Of a stretch of 9,877 nucleotides of DNA, positions 5,454-9,877 are shown in pieces. The notes under the pieces were generated by a model. The model saw only the letters and a list, made by a program, of their open reading frames with translations, made no database searches and was not told the origin of the DNA. The position numbers and the translations under genes were made by a program. The DNA is taken from the NCBI GenBank assembly GCA_035505995.1, contig DATJQF010000116.1, positions 1-9,877 on the forward strand, given 5' to 3'. Within the stretch, counting starts at the first letter, position 1, and each line of letters starts with the position of its first letter. This DNA comes from DATJQF01 sp035505995 (GTDB taxonomy: Bacteria; Bacteroidota; Bacteroidia; Bacteroidales; FEN-979).

Positions 5454-8400
5454 ATGAAAAAAGTCATTCTGCTTTTTATGGCCACTTTATGCCTGTTCGC
5501 CGGCCTCCGGGCGCAGATCATCCATGTGCCGGGCGATTATCCTACCATCCAGCAGGCAATCGATTCCGCCCAGAACCATGACACCGTGCTGGTGGAACCG
5601 GGAACTTATTTCGAGAATCTTTTCATTTATGATAAGAATATTACACTGGGATCTGAATTCATCATGACCGGCGATACTTCATTGATATCACAGACGATCA
5701 TAGATGGAAGTAGTATGTTAAATGTCATAACCATAAATACTGTCGATACCGCAGTCATTTCAGGGTTTAAAATAACACATGGATATGGGGATCAGGTAGG
5801 TGGAATCTTGTGCAACGGCAACGCCCGGTTCGATCACCTGGAAATTTGTGATAACTGGGCCTGGGGTGTTTTTTGGGGACATGGGTATAGTCCGGCATAC
5901 GGGGGCGGTATTAACGCGAACGGGAATGTTCAGCTCGATCATGTGAAGATCACGCGCAATACTGCCGATTGCGATGAATACCCGGGAGGGGGCGGTGGTG
6001 GAATTGTCAGCTGGGGAAACCTCAGGATCACAAATTCCGTCATCGCCGATAATAATGCGATGTGCTCAGGGGAAGGCGGAGGCATATTGAATTTCGGTCA
6101 GATTTACCTGTCGAATGTGACGCTGACAGGAAATAGGTCGGGCCGGGGAGGCGCCATTAAATTCGGAACAGGTTCGATCGTGACTTTCGATCCGTCCGCC
6201 CGCTGCAATATTTATGACAACTATGGCGGGCAGGGGAGCGAGCTCTATTCGGATACACTGGTCCTTGCGGTGTTGGATACCTTCATGGTTATGAATCCTA
6301 CCGGGTTCCATGCCAACCCTCCGTCCAATTTTACGTTTGATATCCTCCACGGGAAATACCAGCCGGTGGATGCGGATCTCTTTGTGTCGCCCGCCGGGGA
6401 TAACGGCAACGACGGACTGACGGCCGGAACCCCGCTGAAAACCATGAGTCACGGACTTGCGGTAATCCGGGCCGACAGTCTTCATCACCACACCCTGCAC
6501 CTGTCGGCAGGGACGTACAGCGGGAGCCTGAACGGGGAAACATTCCCGGTGTATTTGCCGGATTATGTGGACGTTTCAGGAGTCTCAGAGACGCAAACCA
6601 TCCTGGATGCCGGACCGGCACGCTATGGTTTCTATTTTTCAGATTCGCATGCCAACCGGGTATCCGGAATGACCCTCCTGGGTTCCGGGTCCGGTATCTG
6701 GTGTGTGGGTTCGAGTCCGGAGATCAGCCATCTCCGGCTGACCGGGCACTTTGGATCTCCCGGTGGAGGGATCATGTGTGCGAACTCAACTCCCCTGCTG
6801 CATCACCTCTTGATCGATGACAACACAGCCGACCTCGGAGCCGGCCTGTATTGCAGCAATTCAGCGGTTACCCTGGAAGATGTTACGTTCACCTATGATT
6901 CATTAACCTACAGCGGCGGCTATTCTCCTTTGCATACTGGGGGCGCAATTTATTGCGAATCCTCCACGCTGACCCTTGACAGCGTATATATGCACGATAA
7001 TTACGCCTATGATGACGGCGGAGGGATCTTTTGCAAAAGCTCTGATATTACGCTTCAGCATACACGGATTGCGGAAAACCGGGCGAACAGGGGAGGCGGG
7101 ATAAGCATCAGCAACTCCCAGCTGACCTTCGATACGGCCCACACCTGCAGTATTTACAACAATTTTGCCTATACCGGGAGGGATCTTTTTACGGATAAGT
7201 CTGTGGATGTCGTGGTGGATACTTTCTCCGTACTGAATCCTACCTCCCTGTTTGCAAGTCCTTTGAATAAATTTACGTTTGACATCCTTCACGGGTACAT
7301 CATGCAGGAAAACGCCGACCTGTGGGTCTCCCCGGCAGGGGATAACTCCAACGACGGGCTGTCGGAAGCAACCCCCCTTAAAAATGCGGATATGGCTCTT
7401 TTAAAAGTACGGGCCGACAGTCTGCATCCCCATACGATCCACCTGTTGCCCGGGCTGTACAGTCCCGATTCAACGGGGGAAGCCTATCCGCTGATTGTTC
7501 CCGATTATGTGAACCTATCCGGTACCGATACGGCTGAAGTGAAGCTGGATGCCGGGTCTCACTTCGATGCGATCCGGATCGAAGGGAATTCATCAAACCG
7601 GATCTCCGGGATGACGCTTACCAACACTGCTTCCTGGGGGAATGGCACCGGAGGGATCGATATCAAGCACTCCCGGGTAGTAGTGGATAGTGTCCGGATC
7701 ACGGGGTGGGGCGACAACTCATCGGGAATCTACTGCGACAGCTCGGCGCTTACCCTTCAAAATTCAGGGATAATAAATAATGCAAGGACCGGAATTACTT
7801 TAATAAATTCATCGGGGTCGGTAGAAAACAGCCTGGTCTCCGGAAACCGGGGGAGCGGAGTGAATTGCACAGGCTCTGATTTCTCAATCGCAAACACACA
7901 GATTACCGGGAACATAAACAATTATTACAGCGGAGGAGGGATCGCTTGCATCGGGTCGGTCCTTGCCCTGAATAATGTAGTGGTGGAAAAGGATTCGGCG
8001 GAAGGAGGAGCCGGGATCTTCTGCAGCAACTCAACGATCAGCATGACCGGCGGACGGATCGGGGATAATTGCGTCAGCGACTATTATGCGGAAAGCGGAG
8101 CAGGGATGCACAGTGAGGGCTCCAACCTTTTCTTATCGGACGTGGTTTTTAAAGGAAATAAGATCCTGTATGGCCAGGGAGGAGGGATGTATCTAAACAA
8201 TACCCGGGTGAAAGCCACCCAGGTATCCGTCGACAGCAATTTCGCCAACTTCGGGGGCGGGATCTCGGTGATCAATTCCGACAGTATTACGGGATACATG
8301 AGCATCACGAATAATCACGCTTCCAAGAACGGCGGGGGGATCTATTGCGACTCAGATGTAAAATCGATCCGGGATATGCTCATCGAGAACAATACCGGTC

Positions 8401-9221
8401 AGCTGGGCGGGGGAATTTATTGCAACTACACCGATCCGGAATTAGTCAACCTGGTCCTCAATGACAATATGGAAGGGCAGTTCTATTGTAAGAGCTCGGC
8501 CCCTTACCTGAAGAATGTGACCATCACCAGCACCATCAATGCAGCGCCCTATTACGGACTGTACAGCTACCAGTCCAATCCGGTGCTGGTCAATTCGATA
8601 GTATCGGTCAAGGGGGATTACCAGATCAGGTTTTTATCTTTTTCGTTCATGCCCGATACGATCCTTATTTCGTACAGCGATATCCTGGGTGGCCTGGCCG
8701 CGGTTTATTCCAATTATCCGGACCGCGTGCACTGGCTCGAAGGCAATATCGACTCCAACCCGCTGTTCGACTCGACGGGAGCCATTCCCTATGCCTTGCT
8801 GAAAGGCTCTCCCTGCGTAGATGCCGGCACTTCGGATACGACCGGGCTGAACCTTCCTTCCACCGACCTGGGAGGAAATCCCAGGATCTTCAACGAGCGG
8901 ATCGACATGGGCGCTTACGAGTGGAATAACCTCGGGAGTGAGGAATTGGGAGGGGCGAGGCAGGAGTTGAGGGTTTCAATCCGTCCGAATCCGGCGATGG
9001 ATCATGTGATCATCAGCTTCCGGCTCGATCAGCCGACCCAGGTAACCCTGACCGTGCTGAACAGTCTCGGCCAGGTGGTGGCGCAGCCGGTGAACCGTGT
9101 TCTCCGGGAGGGAGAGCAGGAGGTTTACTGGAATACCGGAAGCCTTCCGGCCGGGATCTATTATGTGCAGCTCCAATCCGGGGGACGGACCGCGTCCGGA
9201 AAGGTCGTGGTAAGCAAGTGA
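5454..9221 (+). CDS. Large secreted parallel beta-helix protein with T9SS type A sorting domain
   Basis: A 1255-residue surface or secreted protein of unknown ligand. Residues 1-20 are a signal peptide ending GLRAQ. Module 1 (about 21-300) opens with VPGDYPTIQQAIDSAQ, typical of pectin-lyase-fold proteins. Modules 2 and 3 open with near-identical DUF1565-like segments (ADLFVSPAGDNGNDGL at 307, ADLWVSPAGDNSNDGL at 621). Between these runs a right-handed beta-helix of short rungs with glycine-rich turns and a recurring G-[GAV]-[IL]-x-C-x-x-S step; 13 such cysteines lie between Cys120 and Cys1012. Residues about 1040-1157 resemble the Choice-of-anchor-Q segment (GSPCVDAGT, TDLGGNPRIF, DMGAYEW). 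Residues 1173-1255 are the type A sorting domain (IRPNPAMDHVIISF, VTLTVLNSLGQVV, LPAGIYYVQLQSGG, KVVVSK). T9SS export is expected; no catalytic residues of a lyase or glycosidase could be assigned. ATG at 5454, no Shine-Dalgarno. It stops seven bases from the convergent small gene. Confidence 0.92.
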   Translation: MKKVILLFMATLCLFAGLRAQIIHVPGDYPTIQQAIDSAQNHDTVLVEPGTYFENLFIYDKNITLGSEFIMTGDTSLISQTIIDGSSMLNVITINTVDTAVISGFKITHGYGDQVGGILCNGNARFDHLEICDNWAWGVFWGHGYSPAYGGGINANGNVQLDHVKITRNTADCDEYPGGGGGGIVSWGNLRITNSVIADNNAMCSGEGGGILNFGQIYLSNVTLTGNRSGRGGAIKFGTGSIVTFDPSARCNIYDNYGGQGSELYSDTLVLAVLDTFMVMNPTGFHANPPSNFTFDILHGKYQPVDADLFVSPAGDNGNDGLTAGTPLKTMSHGLAVIRADSLHHHTLHLSAGTYSGSLNGETFPVYLPDYVDVSGVSETQTILDAGPARYGFYFSDSHANRVSGMTLLGSGSGIWCVGSSPEISHLRLTGHFGSPGGGIMCANSTPLLHHLLIDDNTADLGAGLYCSNSAVTLEDVTFTYDSLTYSGGYSPLHTGGAIYCESSTLTLDSVYMHDNYAYDDGGGIFCKSSDITLQHTRIAENRANRGGGISISNSQLTFDTAHTCSIYNNFAYTGRDLFTDKSVDVVVDTFSVLNPTSLFASPLNKFTFDILHGYIMQENADLWVSPAGDNSNDGLSEATPLKNADMALLKVRADSLHPHTIHLLPGLYSPDSTGEAYPLIVPDYVNLSGTDTAEVKLDAGSHFDAIRIEGNSSNRISGMTLTNTASWGNGTGGIDIKHSRVVVDSVRITGWGDNSSGIYCDSSALTLQNSGIINNARTGITLINSSGSVENSLVSGNRGSGVNCTGSDFSIANTQITGNINNYYSGGGIACIGSVLALNNVVVEKDSAEGGAGIFCSNSTISMTGGRIGDNCVSDYYAESGAGMHSEGSNLFLSDVVFKGNKILYGQGGGMYLNNTRVKATQVSVDSNFANFGGGISVINSDSITGYMSITNNHASKNGGGIYCDSDVKSIRDMLIENNTGQLGGGIYCNYTDPELVNLVLNDNMEGQFYCKSSAPYLKNVTITSTINAAPYYGLYSYQSNPVLVNSIVSVKGDYQIRFLSFSFMPDTILISYSDILGGLAAVYSNYPDRVHWLEGNIDSNPLFDSTGAIPYALLKGSPCVDAGTSDTTGLNLPSTDLGGNPRIFNERIDMGAYEWNNLGSEELGGARQELRVSIRPNPAMDHVIISFRLDQPTQVTLTVLNSLGQVVAQPVNRVLREGEQEVYWNTGSLPAGIYYVQLQSGGRTASGKVVVSK
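6204..6677 (+). repeat. First copy of an internal duplication in the beta-helix gene
   Basis: Codes for residues 251-408 of the 1255-residue protein, from CNIYDNYGGQ to NRVSGMTL. Aligned by eye without gaps to residues 565-722, 78 of 158 positions are identical. The best blocks are FTFDILHG, VSPAGDN-ND and DSLH-HT-HL. Similarity extends weakly upstream to about residue 226 with a one-residue shift. Confidence 0.85.
7146..7619 (+). repeat. Second copy of the internal duplication in the beta-helix gene
   Basis: Codes for residues 565-722, from CSIYNNFAYT to NRISGMTL, exactly 314 residues (942 bp) after the first copy. The constant offset over 158 residues points to tandem duplication of a 314-residue module followed by divergence without net insertions, rather than chance likeness of beta-helix rungs. 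Confidence 0.85.
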
Positions 9222-9228
9222 CAGGCGT

Positions 9229-9537
9229 TTACTTTTTCCACGCTCCGACCGTTGCCGGATCGGCTTGCACCGTATTGGTATATCCTGATCCTGAACCGGC
9301 ATAGGAAAGTCCTACCGGGGATTCATAGCGGAGCAGGTCGATGAGGTGCTGATAATCCTCCAGGTGGAAATAAAGCTTGATCCACGTGGCGTCGGAGGTA
9401 TCCGCCGGCAGGGTGGAGCCGTCGGGCATGAAAAAGAGCTGTGCAAACCATTTTCCTCCTCCATGCAGCCATATATGGGGCGTATGGATGTTCGCGTCAT
9501 ATTTGATCGCGTACTGGTCAACAACCGTGTAGGCCAT
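9229..9537 (-). CDS. Small protein of unknown function (102 residues)
   Basis: I do not recognise a named family. The protein begins MAYTVVDQYAIKYDANIHTP and has no signal peptide, membrane span or cysteine. Visible features are an aromatic, glycine-rich stretch HIWLHGGGKWFAQLFFMPDG (21-40), an acidic/aromatic segment IKLYFHLEDYQHLIDLLRYE (53-72) likely to end in a helix, and a flexible glycine/serine-rich C-terminal part (GSGSGYTNTV). The pattern suggests a small cytoplasmic alpha/beta fold. The frame is open to an ATG at 9618, but the ATG at 9537 is preferred. It has AAAGGAG five bases upstream and an exact -7 element further up, and the 27 extra residues would be read from promoter DNA. 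The gene converges on the beta-helix gene with a seven-base gap. Base composition is somewhat lower in GC than the large genes. Real gene likely; function unknown. Confidence 0.75.
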   Translation of the reverse strand: MAYTVVDQYAIKYDANIHTPHIWLHGGGKWFAQLFFMPDGSTLPADTSDATWIKLYFHLEDYQHLIDLLRYESPVGLSYAGSGSGYTNTVQADPATVGAWKK

Positions 9538-9542
9538 AGGTA

Positions 9543-9549
9543 CTCCTTT
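9543..9549 (-). promoter_or_regulatory. Strong Shine-Dalgarno for the 102-residue protein
   Basis: Minus strand AAAGGAG, separated by five bases (TACCT) from the ATG at 9537. It decides the start over the upstream ATG at 9618. None of the other six starts in the window shows a comparable site. Confidence 0.7.
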
Positions 9550-9573
9550 CCTGTTTGATATAAGATGCAGAAG

Positions 9574-9589
9574 ATTTGTATCAAATATA
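9574..9589 (-). promoter_or_regulatory. Candidate -7 element TATATTTG fused to the 13-bp inverted repeat ATTTGATACAAAT
   Basis: On the minus strand 9589-9582 reads TATATTTG, an exact TAnnTTTG match, 44 bases upstream of the ATG at 9537. Overlapping it, 9586-9574 reads ATTTGATACAAAT, identical to 2056-2068. No clear TTTG -33 element is present at normal spacing. Position, -7 match and the good Shine-Dalgarno downstream together support a promoter here. Confidence 0.5.
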
Positions 9590-9616
9590 ATGATTTTCCT
9601 TACTAAACCATATTTC

Positions 9617-9683
9617 ATTTACCATTGACCATTTACAATTTACCATTTGATTGCCCATTGACCATTTACTATTTACTATTTAC
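9617..9683 (-). repeat. 7-bp repeat array, inverted (left) arm, GTAAATG type
   Basis: On the plus strand it reads as heptamers ATTTAC(partial), CATTGAC, CATTTAC, AATTTAC, a 5-base slip CATTT, GATTGCC, CATTGAC, CATTTAC, TATTTAC, TATTTAC. The reverse complement gives GTAAATG and GTCAATG units, the same as those at 9839-9877 on the plus strand. The outermost 13 bases (9617-9629) are the exact reverse complement of 9865-9877. Confidence 0.85.
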
Positions 9684-9704
9684 GTGGCAGATTCTTTGAT
9701 CTTA

Positions 9705-9877
9705 AGTAATAGGGCGTTGGTCATGGGGCATTGGTCATGGGGCATTGGTCATGGGGCATTGGTCATGATGCATTGGTCATGAGGCATTGGTTATTGGTTA
9801 TAAGTCATTGGTAATAGGTCAAAGGTCATTTGGCAATTGTAAATGGTAAATTCAATGGTAAATAGTCAATGGTAAAT
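9705..9877 (+). repeat. 7-bp repeat array, right part (GGTCATT then GTAAATG units), continues past the edge
   Basis: From 9705 to 9830 there are 18 consecutive heptamers in one phase, with consensus near GGTCATT. After a single-base slip at 9831 come GGCAATT, GTAAATG, GTAAATT, a 5-base slip CAATG, then GTAAATA, GTCAATG and a partial GTAAAT at the edge. Inside lies a 14-bp tandem, GGTCATGGGGCATT. Three exact copies stand at 9719-9760, followed by two variants (GGTCATGATGCATT, GGTCATGAGGCATT) to 9788; it is itself a pair of heptamers. A 21-base non-repetitive spacer (9684-9704) separates this from the inverted arm. No coding potential is visible in the array. Confidence 0.88.

Noticed and set aside
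9219..9231. Rho-independent terminator between the convergent genes at 9221 and 9229
   Set aside because: Only seven bases separate the stops and no GC-rich hairpin followed by a T run is seen on either strand.
9538..9618. ATG at 9618 as the start of the small minus-strand gene
   Set aside because: The extension is read through AT-rich promoter DNA; the ATG at 9537 has a good Shine-Dalgarno.
9684..9704. Spacer between the repeat arms as a tRNA fragment or attachment site
   Set aside because: Twenty-one bases without tRNA-like stems and no integrase in the window.
9719..9788. CRISPR array
   Set aside because: Units are contiguous 14-mers made of two heptamers without spacers, and there are no cas genes.

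Overview
The window looks like a piece of a Bacteroidota chromosome. Two secreted proteins end in the two classic type IX secretion (T9SS) sorting domains: a type B, gliding-motility-associated C-terminus near 3060-3336 and a type A (Por secretion tail) C-terminus near 8970-9221. Candidate promoters match the Bacteroidota -7 element TAnnTTTG, and almost all starts lack a Shine-Dalgarno sequence. Genes are moderately GC-rich and the intergenic DNA is clearly AT-rich. No species can be named from this.

Layout: (1) 1-1998, minus strand, is a tight housekeeping operon, glyA then sixA then ppk1 (ppk1 runs off the left edge). Each stop codon directly abuts the next start codon. (2) 1999-2163 is a divergent intergenic region with a candidate glyA promoter, a 13-bp inverted repeat and a short array of 7-bp repeats ending one base before the next ATG. 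(3) 2164-3336, plus, is a secreted T9SS type B protein. (4) 3333-5219, minus, is a secreted CBM9-like plus alpha/beta-hydrolase protein. It converges on the previous gene, and the two share a CTAG stop overlap. (5) 5220-5453 is an AT-rich divergent intergenic region with a T9 run, a candidate promoter and GGATAA boxes. (6) 5454-9221, plus, is a 1255-residue parallel beta-helix protein with an internal duplication (unit offset 314 residues), a ladder of 13 cysteines and a T9SS type A tail. (7) 9229-9537, minus, is a 102-residue protein of unknown function with an unusually good Shine-Dalgarno. (8) 9617-9877 is a dense array of degenerate 7-bp repeats in two opposed orientations that continues past the right edge.

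How the genes relate: glyA, sixA and ppk1 are probably co-transcribed and translationally coupled (serine/glycine-C1 metabolism, phosphohistidine dephosphorylation, polyphosphate synthesis). The three large genes at 2164-9221 all encode exported proteins, two of them T9SS cargo, but they face in different directions and do not form one operon. I see no defence system, CRISPR array, transposase, phage gene or RNA gene. The signal that ordinary annotation explains least is a 7-bp-phased repeat family with a GGTC or GTMAAT core. It occurs at three separate places, one of them apparently forming the last codons of a gene.
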